The notes below the pieces were generated by a model that ran no database searches, was not told the DNA's origin, and saw only the letters and a program-made list of their open reading frames with translations. A DNA stretch of 64,000 bases, from contig CALWUY010000009.1 of NCBI GenBank assembly GCA_944384855.1, positions 1 through 64,000 on the forward strand. The letters are read 5' to 3'. Source of the stretch: an uncultured Clostridia bacterium (GTDB taxonomy: Bacteria; Bacillota; Clostridia; Oscillospirales; Acutalibacteraceae). This document shows positions 9,693-17,103 of this stretch, piece after piece. The first letter of the stretch is position 1, and each line of letters opens with the position of its first letter. Both the position numbers and the translations under genes were made by a program.

Positions 9693-10178
9693 ATGAGCAA
9701 AAACAAAAAAGGATTTTTTACTGAATTCAAAAAATTTATAATGCGGGGCAATGTCATAGATATGGCAGTCGGTGTAATCATAGCCGGTGCTTTCGGGAAA
9801 ATAACTACCAGCCTTGTAAACGATGTATTTATGCCTTTGTTAGGTGCCATTATAGGTAAAATAGACTTAGGTAAGCTTAACTTAGAAATAGTGCCTGCTG
9901 TCACGAATGCTGACGGTACTGTAATTACCGAAGCTGTAACCATAGGTTTCGGCACATTACTGTCTACTATAATAGATTTTATTTTAGTATCATTCATAAT
10001 TTTTCTTATGATAAAAATATTTGCCAAAACCCGTGAAATAACCGAAAAGAAGCTTTTGCGCAAGAAAGAGGAAGAATCACAGCAAGCCGAAAAACCGCCT
10101 CTTTCTTCAACCGATCAGCTGCTTACGGATATTTTAGCAGAACTGAAAAAACAAAACACAGGAAATGAAAACAATTGA
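9693..10178 (+). CDS. mscL: Large-conductance mechanosensitive channel
   Basis: Homopentameric membrane valve that releases solutes on osmotic downshock. The opening FKKFIMRGNVIDMAVGVIIA is the hallmark N-terminal helix plus TM1; TM2 (about residues 85-110) is followed by a charged cytoplasmic helix ending TDQLLTDILAELK. GGAG lies 7 bp before the ATG at 9693; an upstream in-frame TTG at 9678 would precede the Shine-Dalgarno and is rejected. At 161 residues it is slightly long, from a bigger periplasmic loop and acidic/basic tail. It is 65 bp after the nucleotidyltransferase and ends in a strong terminator. Confidence 0.95.
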   Translation: MSKNKKGFFTEFKKFIMRGNVIDMAVGVIIAGAFGKITTSLVNDVFMPLLGAIIGKIDLGKLNLEIVPAVTNADGTVITEAVTIGFGTLLSTIIDFILVSFIIFLMIKIFAKTREITEKKLLRKKEEESQQAEKPPLSSTDQLLTDILAELKKQNTGNENN

Positions 10179-10188
10179 TATTTAAATC

Positions 10189-10219
10189 CGCCGCGGAAAG
10201 CTTAATGCTCTCCGCGGCG
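10189..10219 (+). terminator. mscL terminator
   Basis: The GC-rich 9-bp stem CGCCGCGGA / TCCGCGGCG is followed by TTTAATTATT, 10 bp after the mscL stop. Confidence 0.85.
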
Positions 10220-10252
10220 TTTAATTATTATTGAACGTTTAATTCTACTCAT
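10202..10252 (-). CDS. Possible 16-residue basic peptide
   Basis: On the minus strand AGGAGG lies 6 bp before an ATG that opens MSRIKRSIIIKRRGEH and then stops, inside the antisense strand of the mscL terminator. The ribosome binding site is better than those of most full genes here, which is the only positive evidence. It follows the small membrane protein gene (ends 10287) by 34 bp. It may be a micro-peptide, or the truncated 5' end of a gene lost by deletion against mscL. Confidence 0.3.
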   Translation of the reverse strand: MSRIKRSIIIKRRGEH

Positions 10253-10286
10253 AGCACACCTCCTAAATACATTTTTAGGGAATCAC

Positions 10287-10778
10287 TTAACCCTTTTGTG
10301 GATTTGCTTCGCCTTGCTTAATGGTAATACCCAAAATTTTGTACGTGTACTTATCTACTTCGTACTTTCCATTGCTTTCCAAATGCCCGTGAATATCAAA
10401 TGAATAACCCAAACCAAAGTATTTTCCCGAACCGCCATCATCAGCGGTCATTGTTGAAATACAAAACTGAGGTTTATCAAAACTAATAGCAACCTTGCTA
10501 TAGTCTGAATATGCTACACCAATCCAAGAAGCCAACAATAAAGCAATTGCAACCACTATAACAATTATCTTTTTCGCTTGATTGCAACCCTGTTTTTTAC
10601 TTACAAATAGAAGAATAAAAGAATAAATAATATCTATTACAATTCCTATCATTATGCCAATAACTATTTCTTCGTTTTTTTCTCCTTGTGCAATTCTGAA
10701 TGCTCTACACAAAAATACTGAAACCATTGGAATAATGATGAAAAATATATATTCTAAAACTTTTAAGATTTTTCTCAT
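10287..10778 (-). CDS. Small membrane protein of the accessory block, unknown function
   Basis: A 163-residue protein with three hydrophobic segments (about 8-25, 35-57 and 66-86) followed by a roughly 75-residue polar domain, probably extracytoplasmic, rich in Gly, Tyr and Asp. The start is ATG 10778: AGAGG lies just upstream, and the open frame before it overlaps the tail of the DUF3592-like gene, which accounts for that stretch in another frame. It follows the DUF3592-like pseudogene by 70 bp and is low in GC like its neighbours. I recognise no family. Confidence 0.55.
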   Translation of the reverse strand: MRKILKVLEYIFFIIIPMVSVFLCRAFRIAQGEKNEEIVIGIMIGIVIDIIYSFILLFVSKKQGCNQAKKIIVIVVAIALLLASWIGVAYSDYSKVAISFDKPQFCISTMTADDGGSGKYFGLGYSFDIHGHLESNGKYEVDKYTYKILGITIKQGEANPQKG

Positions 10779-10848
10779 TTGTTTTCTACCTCTTACCAAC
10801 GAAGTCTTTTGTTTTATTTCTTTGCTTGTGTATGGTAAACCGCTAACA

Positions 10849-11231
10849 TTATAGGAATGGCAAAGATAAAGGGAACATAAGGATATATAAATCCGGTCCG
10901 GGTTTATAAAAACTTGATTCGGAATGATTGTCAGGATTATACCATATCTCTTTTTGGTCACCTATAGATTTATTATTTGAATTTTTCCTGTAACCAAAAT
11001 AATCATACCCTGAATATTCTACACTATCAACAGTATATATCCAATAGTAGTGTATATGCCATCCGCCACCGCCAACCTTACTACGATTGCTGTGGTTTTT
11101 ATCTCTATATTTGTTATAGTTCCGATTGTGGTTTGCCAGTCTTTATGGATTTCGATTCTCACAAAATACAATACTGCAGATATAATCGCTGCAATTACCA
11201 ACACCAAAAGAGGCATTAAAAACTTTTTCAT
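10849..11231 (-). pseudogene. DUF3592-like membrane protein gene with a single-base frameshift
   Basis: The first 45 or so codons from ATG 11231 encode a membrane anchor then HKDWQTTIGTITNI, as in DUF3592 proteins. The frame then runs out after 70 residues. Re-reading from the A5 run at 11096-11100 in the -1 frame gives a continuous 84-codon tail to a TAA at 10849, containing YTVDSVEYSGYDYFGYR and KEIWYNPDNHSES, which is the DUF3592 core (extracellular strand pair plus YNP motif). Total length is 383 nt, one base short of a whole number of codons. AAAGG precedes the ATG. The likely cause is loss of one A in the homopolymer, either genuine or a sequencing error; the heptamer is not a canonical -1 slip site. 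Confidence 0.65.
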
Positions 11232-11245
11232 CTAAATACCTTTCA

Positions 11246-12148
11246 TTAATAAGCGGTTATATCAATAGGGATCGTGATTTTCTCTCCGCTTTTAAGTTCT
11301 ATATATAGTTCAATATTTGATTCAGCGTAAAGCGGTTCAAACTCTAAATTGTACTCGGTTTGACCATTTACAGCGTTGCCTTCACCTTGTAGGTATTGGT
11401 ATTTTACAACTTTGCCTTTGATATACGATTCCATGTGATTTAACGGAATTTCTTCCGAATCAGTTTTAATGGTACATACAACAACCGTTTTCTTTGATGA
11501 AAGCTTTATATGGTTTAAATCAACCGTAATTCCGTCATTGGAGAATTCTTTATCAATTACAATATTTCTTGTGGTACGCTCGTATGAGTGGTTAAATTCG
11601 GATATTATTTTTCCGTACTTATTGCAGTATTCTTTTATCATTTTTTCGGCTTTGTTATATACATCTGAGCCTACTATTCTAAGAGCGACCTTATCTTTTT
11701 CATCTTCTGTCATTTTTATAATATCAAGAGATAATTCCTTTAGAGCTAAGGTCGAATCCTTGAAAATATCAATTGCTTCTTGCAGTTTATCTACTGATAA
11801 ATCTTGGCTGTACATAATATCTTGTGCCAATGATACATAATAAGTTTGTAAAACTGAGGTATAAGCTGCATCACCGTTAAAGGCAGGATACAGACCTGCG
11901 GTACACGAGAACACCTTTGCATTTATGTAAGGGTATATTTCTGTGATACCTTCTTTTGTGAAACCTATATTTTCAATAGTCGATGCCATAAGATTAAGTT
12001 CTTCCCAGTGATAGTGATTATACTGAGCCGCATCCTCTTGCCAATATACTTTTTCTTTATACAGATGCACAAAAGCACAGCTGATTGCAATTATAACTAC
12101 AAGACTAATTATAATCAGTGTCTTTGCTTTTCGTGTGAGTTTTGTCAT
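11246..12148 (-). CDS. Membrane-anchored extracytoplasmic protein, unknown
   Basis: About 300 residues: a basic start (MTKLTRKAK), one hydrophobic anchor (about 9-28), then a soluble, mostly helical domain and a beta-rich C-terminal third ending ELKSGEKITIPIDITAY. The Cys in AISCAF could be a weak lipobox, but the preceding residues are not ideal, so an uncleaved anchor is as likely. Start ATG 12148 is preferred (GGGG 9 bp upstream) to the in-frame TTG at 12157. It ends 14 bp before the DUF3592-like pseudogene. I recognise no family; the final domain looks like an immunoglobulin-type fold from its strand pattern, which is only an impression. Confidence 0.6.
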   Translation of the reverse strand: MTKLTRKAKTLIIISLVVIIAISCAFVHLYKEKVYWQEDAAQYNHYHWEELNLMASTIENIGFTKEGITEIYPYINAKVFSCTAGLYPAFNGDAAYTSVLQTYYVSLAQDIMYSQDLSVDKLQEAIDIFKDSTLALKELSLDIIKMTEDEKDKVALRIVGSDVYNKAEKMIKEYCNKYGKIISEFNHSYERTTRNIVIDKEFSNDGITVDLNHIKLSSKKTVVVCTIKTDSEEIPLNHMESYIKGKVVKYQYLQGEGNAVNGQTEYNLEFEPLYAESNIELYIELKSGEKITIPIDITAY

Positions 12149-12201
12149 TCTAATCAACCCCGTTTTTATCTGTAATATAGCTTTTAGCTACTTTTATCCA
12201 T

Positions 12202-12555
12202 TTACACATTCTTATTGTTTCTATTCCTGATAACAAAAGATTTTATTAAATATACAATGAAACCTAATATCCAATAAACAACAACACATCCAAAGCTATC
12301 TGCTACATTATACCACATATTTGTGAGTATTAAATATATGGCTGATGCAAAAATGTATGCTATAACTATGTGCGGAATATTTTTTGAAAGAAATACTCCC
12401 TGAACAATAAAGCATAAGGGGAATAGAATATATACACCTGTCAAGATATCACCAAAGTTCTTTAGGTATAAAACCAGTAAAAATACAACAAGTGGCATTA
12501 TAAGAACTTTTATTATCGACAGAATGGTTGATTTTTTATTCATCATTTTATTCAT
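12202..12555 (-). CDS. Small four-helix membrane protein, unknown
   Basis: A 117-residue protein with four hydrophobic segments and basic ends (MNKKS at the start, RNRNNKN at the end). The ATG at 12555 lies within the stop region of the preceding 54-residue ORF (ATGAATAA arrangement), so it is translationally coupled. Alternative in-frame ATGs follow at 12546 and 12543. It has no recognisable family and sits in an AT-rich block of similar orphan membrane proteins. Confidence 0.5.
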   Translation of the reverse strand: MNKMMNKKSTILSIIKVLIMPLVVFLLVLYLKNFGDILTGVYILFPLCFIVQGVFLSKNIPHIVIAYIFASAIYLILTNMWYNVADSFGCVVVYWILGFIVYLIKSFVIRNRNNKNV

Positions 12556-12712
12556 CTTTTTCTATTAATCCAAATATTGAAAAACCGATACCAATCAAAG
12601 GAAGAATCAAACAAATAAATTCAAGGAAATCGGGCAATTCATTTCCAATATCTAAAATCGTTATAAATATAGCCGTGAGTATTAATGAAATACCAAATAA
12701 TAATTTTTTCAT
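12548..12712 (-). CDS. 54-residue two-helix membrane peptide
   Basis: An open frame MKKLLFGISLILTAIFITI... to a TAA at 12548, with two hydrophobic segments separated by DIGNELPDF and ending GLIEKDE. GGAG lies 10 bp before the ATG. The stop overlaps the start of the next membrane protein by 8 bp, a typical operon arrangement that supports it being real. Function unknown. Confidence 0.5.
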   Translation of the reverse strand: MKKLLFGISLILTAIFITILDIGNELPDFLEFICLILPLIGIGFSIFGLIEKDE

Positions 12713-12833
12713 TCTTCAATATCTCCAATTTCACATAAATTTAAAACACATCTGTTAATAGCAATCGAAAGTATATAGTATGTCGGAAAAATCACATTTT
12801 TTTAGTTTCTCTGACGGTATAAAGAATTGCATT

Positions 12834-12862
12834 ACTTTAATTTAATTAAAATACTTTTGCAA
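12834..12862 (-). promoter_or_regulatory. Candidate promoter of the accessory block
   Basis: TTGCAA (12857-12862) and TAAAGT (12834-12839) with a 17-bp spacer on the minus strand, upstream of the 54-residue ORF. Confidence 0.3.
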
Positions 12863-12881
12863 CAGATATATATTATATCAT

Positions 12882-14795
12882 TTAAATATCAACTGATAAC
12901 ATAGCTAATTTTTCCGAAGCGGCTTCCCACTCACTCAAAGCGGTTTCAGTTTCTTCCTGAAGTCTCTGCAATATATCCTGAAGTTCAGAAATCTTAATGT
13001 AATCCGAAATATTTTCTTCCCTTGACAGTTCAGTATTTACCTCCTTGATTTTGCTCTCCAGCTCACTTATCCTTTGTTCTGCCTTTTTAACGGCATGTTC
13101 CGCCTTTGAGCGTTCCTTTGCAGGTGTAGTGTAGGTTTTCTTCTCTTTTTTCGGCTTTTCACTCTTGATTTCGGGTTCCGGTTTTTTCTCGGTATTATGT
13201 TTTTCCAAATACTGCTCATACCCGTACGGATACAGAGTAGCCGTATCACCGCTGAATTCAAGTATTTGCGCAGCTGCTTTTTTTACAAAATAGCGGTCAT
13301 GAGAGACGAACATAACTGTTCCGGAAAAGTTCGACAGCATATCTTCAAGCGTTTCTTTACCTATAATATCCATGTGGTTTGTAGGCTCGTCCAATATCAA
13401 AAAATTGGGACGCTTTTTGAAAATTTTGCAGAGCGCAAGCCTAACCCTCTCTCCTCCGGAAAGCATATCAACCGTTTTGAAAACTTCTTCGCCGCTGAAT
13501 AAAAACGCGCCCAGCGCGCTTCTCGCCTCGTTTTCCGTGACAGCGGGAAAATCTGACATAAAATCGTCTAAAACCGTATTGCCTGAAGAATACTGCGCCA
13601 TTTGCTGATCAAAATATCCGATTTTTGCACGGTTAGCAAATCTAAACTCTCCGCCCAGAGGGTTTACTCTGCCCATAAGCGTACGTATAAATGTCGATTT
13701 ACCTAAACCGTTTCCGCCTATAATACCTACATGGTCTCCGTTTTTGATTTCAATATTTATTTCAGACAAAACCCTGTCATAACCTACTCTCAGGTTTTTT
13801 ACTGAAAGCATGTCTTTTACGCCTATATCTTCCGGCTCAAAGTCAGCTTTAAAGGTACGCAGATCATAACTTTCCGGAGCTTCTATCGGTACCATCTGCT
13901 CTATCTGTTTGAGCTTTGATTTTGCCATTGCCGCTTTGGTCGGCTTTGCCTTAAACCTCTCTGCCAGTTCTTTAAGCCTTTCTATTTCTTTCCTTTGCGC
14001 GTTATATGCTTTTAACTGCTGTTCACGAAGCTGTTTTTTTGCAGTTGTAAACTGGGTATAATTTCCGCTGTATCCGGTAATTTTACCGTGTTCTATTTCA
14101 TATACGGTACTTACCGTGTTATCCAAAAACATTCTGTCATGGGATACCACTACAAAAGCTTTTTTATACTCCTTTAAATAGTCCTCAAGCCATTCCACCG
14201 CTTCGATATCGAGATGGTTTGTAGGTTCGTCCAGCAGCAAAATGTCAGGTTTGGACAGTATAAGCTTCAATAGCGCTATTTTTGTGCGCTGGCCTCCGGA
14301 AAACTCACTCAGCGGACGCAGTTTTTGTTCCTCAGTAAACCCGAAATGTTTTATAGCCGCCTCATATTCCTTTTCGAAATAGAAGCCACCGGCATTTGTA
14401 AAAGTATCGAGCAGATTAGTATAATTTCTGATATTTTCCTGCGACTGGTCGTTTTCCATTTTCATCTGCGCGTCATAAAGTTCCGATTTCAGCGCAAGTA
14501 TTTCCGAATACGCGCTTCTCACTTCCTCTAAAAGCGTAAGAGAGTCATCTTCAAATGTTATTTGTGAAAGCACTCCTATTACAGGACTGCCAGAAACGGT
14601 AAAATATCCTTCTTTACCGTTTTCTGAAGCTGAAAGAGTATATTCTCCCGAAATAAGCCTTAAAAGAGTGGTTTTACCGCAGCCGTTGCGTCCCACTATG
14701 GCAATGCGGCTGGTGTCGTTTATTTCAAAATTAATATCTTTAAGTATTTCTTTACCCGAAAGCTCTACCGTACCTGCCTGTATTTTCAGCTGCAT
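12882..14795 (-). CDS. ABC-F family ATPase (ribosome-associated type)
   Basis: Two ABC ATPase domains on one chain without membrane segments, the ABC-F layout of proteins that act on the ribosome as translation factors or antibiotic-protection proteins. Walker A motifs are GRNGCGKTT and GGNGLGKST; signatures are FSGGQRT and LSGGERVR; Walker B regions read LLLDEPTNHLD and LILDEPTNHMD. A linker rich in Lys/Arg/Glu joins the domains, and the C-terminus (about 530-637) is a charged coiled coil. GGGAGG sits before the ATG at 14795, giving 637 residues; a 12-codon upstream extension precedes the Shine-Dalgarno and is rejected. It looks like the housekeeping YdiF/Uup subgroup; no attenuator leader typical of resistance members is present. 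Confidence 0.9.
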   Translation of the reverse strand: MQLKIQAGTVELSGKEILKDINFEINDTSRIAIVGRNGCGKTTLLRLISGEYTLSASENGKEGYFTVSGSPVIGVLSQITFEDDSLTLLEEVRSAYSEILALKSELYDAQMKMENDQSQENIRNYTNLLDTFTNAGGFYFEKEYEAAIKHFGFTEEQKLRPLSEFSGGQRTKIALLKLILSKPDILLLDEPTNHLDIEAVEWLEDYLKEYKKAFVVVSHDRMFLDNTVSTVYEIEHGKITGYSGNYTQFTTAKKQLREQQLKAYNAQRKEIERLKELAERFKAKPTKAAMAKSKLKQIEQMVPIEAPESYDLRTFKADFEPEDIGVKDMLSVKNLRVGYDRVLSEINIEIKNGDHVGIIGGNGLGKSTFIRTLMGRVNPLGGEFRFANRAKIGYFDQQMAQYSSGNTVLDDFMSDFPAVTENEARSALGAFLFSGEEVFKTVDMLSGGERVRLALCKIFKKRPNFLILDEPTNHMDIIGKETLEDMLSNFSGTVMFVSHDRYFVKKAAAQILEFSGDTATLYPYGYEQYLEKHNTEKKPEPEIKSEKPKKEKKTYTTPAKERSKAEHAVKKAEQRISELESKIKEVNTELSREENISDYIKISELQDILQRLQEETETALSEWEAASEKLAMLSVDI

Positions 14796-14819
14796 AAAAT
14801 CACCTCCCGAATATATAAT

Positions 14820-14854
14820 TTGTCTGCTCAATAATATAATTACCGGGCAGACAA
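14820..14854 (-). terminator. Hairpin downstream of the FKBP-type lipoprotein gene
   Basis: Arms TTGTCTGC (14820-14827) and GCAGACAA (14847-14854), with an AT-rich run after it on the minus strand, 24 bp after the lipoprotein stop. Confidence 0.5.
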
Positions 14855-14877
14855 CAGCATTTATATTTTAATTTTGT

Positions 14878-15906
14878 TTAACTTAACTTTGCATTTTGAT
14901 ATAAGAAATCAATTACTTTATTTGTAACTACCATTTCTTCAAAATAATATTCACCATAGGTTTCTTTAATCGTATCAGCCGTTACCGAGCTGTTGTTTAT
15001 TTCCTTCACAGCATTATTGATTTCGGCATTGATCTCGTCCTTTGTAAACTCTATTTCTTCTTTGTCAAGAATTGCATACAGCACCATCTGAACTTTCATT
15101 GCAGGTTTTATCTGACTCTCAACAAGTTCATTCTTATAGTCCGTCTCGGTTTGTCCTACAGTATTCAAATATGTCTCAAAGTCTATACTATACTGCTCCT
15201 GTAATGTTGATTCAACGGCATTTTTAGTGGAATTATATATGATATCAATATCTTCCTGTGGATATTCCTGTATTTCCGAATTGGCCAGCACAGTCTGTAC
15301 AAGATAATTCTCAGCCGCTCTTTTTCTTACGTCGGCATTATACTCACTGACAGATTTAAAGCTCAGCTTTGAATAGTAATCCTCCGGAGTCTGCACAATC
15401 TTCTTCTGAGCGGAATTTACCTTAACGGTAAAAACAACGTCCTCTCCGGCGAGTTCCGGCGAATTACTGTAATCCTCAGGAAATGTAAGGTTTAAATCAA
15501 CGGTATCCCCTATCTCAACTCCTATCAACCCGTCTTCAAATCCATCAATAAATGAATTTGATCCTATCTCAAGGTCCTGGGCCTGGGCGGTACCGCCCTC
15601 AAAAGCAACTCCGTCCTTCTTGCCTGTGTAATCAATATTCGCTATATCTCCGTCCTCTATTTTGCCTTCTGTTACAGTTTCCAGTGTGTAAAACTCATTG
15701 TTTTCAACATCGGAATTCAGTACATCCTCATAAAACTCATTAAAAGTATCCGAAGAGGTATCTACCGGCAGTCCTTTATATTCCCCAAGCTTTACAATTT
15801 CAGACAAATCAGCGTCTTTATATAAAATCCTGTCTTTGCCGCCGCATCCGGCTAACATTGATATAAAAACAGCAGCTGTTAATAAAGTGCAAATTATTCT
15901 TTTCAT
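14878..15906 (-). CDS. Lipoprotein with FKBP prolyl-isomerase and trigger-factor-like C-terminal domain
   Basis: A signal peptide ends in the lipobox LAGC (Cys21), so it is a lipid-anchored surface protein. Residues about 80-175 match an FKBP-type peptidyl-prolyl isomerase (DGDIANIDYTGKKDG, then IDGFEDGLIGVEIGDTVDL and FPEDY). Residues about 180-335 are helical and resemble the chaperone arms of trigger factor or SurA. It probably helps fold secreted proteins outside the membrane, analogous to PrsA but with an FKBP domain. Its start overlaps the stop of prfB by 4 bp, so both are cotranscribed. It is not the ribosome-bound trigger factor, which lacks a signal peptide. Confidence 0.85.
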   Translation of the reverse strand: MKRIICTLLTAAVFISMLAGCGGKDRILYKDADLSEIVKLGEYKGLPVDTSSDTFNEFYEDVLNSDVENNEFYTLETVTEGKIEDGDIANIDYTGKKDGVAFEGGTAQAQDLEIGSNSFIDGFEDGLIGVEIGDTVDLNLTFPEDYSNSPELAGEDVVFTVKVNSAQKKIVQTPEDYYSKLSFKSVSEYNADVRKRAAENYLVQTVLANSEIQEYPQEDIDIIYNSTKNAVESTLQEQYSIDFETYLNTVGQTETDYKNELVESQIKPAMKVQMVLYAILDKEEIEFTKDEINAEINNAVKEINNSSVTADTIKETYGEYYFEEMVVTNKVIDFLYQNAKLS

Positions 15907-17039
15907 AAATCTTCTCCTGTTCCGTTTTGCAGCTCTCCCTTTGAGGCTGCCTTCAGATAAGCGTTTATAAATCCGTCTAAATCTCCGTCCATTACTGCGT
16001 TTATATTACCTGACTCAAATCCCGTACGGTGATCTTTAACCAAAGTGTAAGGCATAAACACATACGACCGTATCTGTGAACCCCAGGCTATTTCTTTCTG
16101 TACGCCTTTAATATCTTCTATCTTTTCAAGGTGTTCTCTTTCCTTAATTTCAAGCAGCTTGGATTTCAGCATTCTCATTGCCTGGTCTCTGTTTTGAAAC
16201 TGACTGCGCTCATTCTGACATGCTACAACTATTCCCGTAGGAATATGCGTAAGCCTTACCGCAGATGATGTCTTGTTGATATGCTGACCTCCGGCTCCCG
16301 AAGAACGGAAAACATCCATTTTAATATCTTCTTCCCGGATTTCTATATCTGTGTCATCGGATATTTCCGGCATTACCTCAAGCGAAGCAAAAGAAGTATG
16401 CCGTCTGCCAGACGCGTCAAACGGCGATACACGCACCAGACGGTGTACGCCTGACTCGCCTTTTAAATATCCGTACGCGTTATCACCTTCTATAAGTAAT
16501 GTGGCACTTTTAAGACCCGCTTCATCACCGTCGAGAAAGTCAAGAACCTGAACTTTAAAACCGTGACGCTCTGTCCACCTCGTATACATACGCACAAGCA
16601 TCGAAACCCAGTCCATAGCTTCAGTGCCTCCGGCTCCGGCATGGAACGTAAGCAGCGCGTTATTTTTATCATATTCACCTGTAAGCAACGTCTGAAGCCT
16701 CTGCTGAGCCAAACTCTTTTCAATCTCATCAATAGACGCTTCTATTTCCGCTATCAGACTTGTATCCTCCTCTTCGTTGCCCATTTCTATGAGAACAAGA
16801 GTGTCATCATATAAGCTGCAAACTTTATCATACGCTTCTACCGTATTTTTTAGCTTTCCGGTTTTCTGCAGAACCTTCTGAGAATTTTCCAAATCATCCC
16901 AGAATCCCGGCGCCGCCGCCTTGTTTTCAAGCTCTTCTATCTCGTTTTTAAGTCTGCCATACCCCAATGCGTCCTTCAAATCCCGAAGCTCTGCTTCGTT
17001 TGACTGAAGTCTTAATTTTAACTGTTCGAATTCAAGCAT
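15903..17039 (-). CDS. prfB: Peptide chain release factor 2
   Basis: Recognises UGA and UAA stop codons and triggers peptide release. It has the RF2 anticodon-mimic SPF (RVSPFDASGRRHTS) and the catalytic GGQ in SSGAGGQHINKTSSAVR, with the usual coiled-coil N-terminal domain. The N-terminus (to residue 45) reads through without an in-frame UGA where B. subtilis and E. coli have their autoregulatory +1 frameshift (about DALGYGRL here), so that control is absent. Start ATG 17039 has GGGAG 7 bp upstream. It lies 60 bp after prmA, with a 19-residue open frame bridging the gap, and overlaps the downstream lipoprotein gene. Confidence 0.96.
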   Translation of the reverse strand: MLEFEQLKLRLQSNEAELRDLKDALGYGRLKNEIEELENKAAAPGFWDDLENSQKVLQKTGKLKNTVEAYDKVCSLYDDTLVLIEMGNEEEDTSLIAEIEASIDEIEKSLAQQRLQTLLTGEYDKNNALLTFHAGAGGTEAMDWVSMLVRMYTRWTERHGFKVQVLDFLDGDEAGLKSATLLIEGDNAYGYLKGESGVHRLVRVSPFDASGRRHTSFASLEVMPEISDDTDIEIREEDIKMDVFRSSGAGGQHINKTSSAVRLTHIPTGIVVACQNERSQFQNRDQAMRMLKSKLLEIKEREHLEKIEDIKGVQKEIAWGSQIRSYVFMPYTLVKDHRTGFESGNINAVMDGDLDGFINAYLKAASKGELQNGTGEDL

Positions 17040-17043
17040 AAAT

Positions 17044-17103
17044 CTACTCCCAAACTGTTTCCGTAATCATCGCTGTAAAATCAAATACTTTGGTTTTACT
17101 CAT
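17044..17103 (-). CDS. Possible 19-residue linker ORF between prmA and prfB
   Basis: ATG at 17103 overlaps the prmA stop (ATGA); the frame reads MSKTKVFDFTAMITETVWE and ends in TAG immediately after the GGGAG that serves prfB. The arrangement would carry ribosomes from prmA onto the prfB start. There is no independent Shine-Dalgarno, so it may be a translational relay rather than a functional peptide, or chance. Confidence 0.3.
   Translation of the reverse strand: MSKTKVFDFTAMITETVWE

Noticed and set aside
10779..10961. 61-codon N-terminal extension of the membrane protein ending at 10287
   Set aside because: It precedes the AGAGG ribosome site and overlaps the out-of-frame DUF3592-like tail, which explains the DNA better.
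11089..11103. Programmed -1 ribosomal slippage in the DUF3592-like gene
   Set aside because: The zero-frame heptamer is A AAA ACC, not a canonical X XXY YYZ slip site, so a deletion is more likely.
15903..17039. Programmed +1 frameshift in prfB
   Set aside because: No in-frame UGA exists in the first 45 codons; the gene is a single frame.
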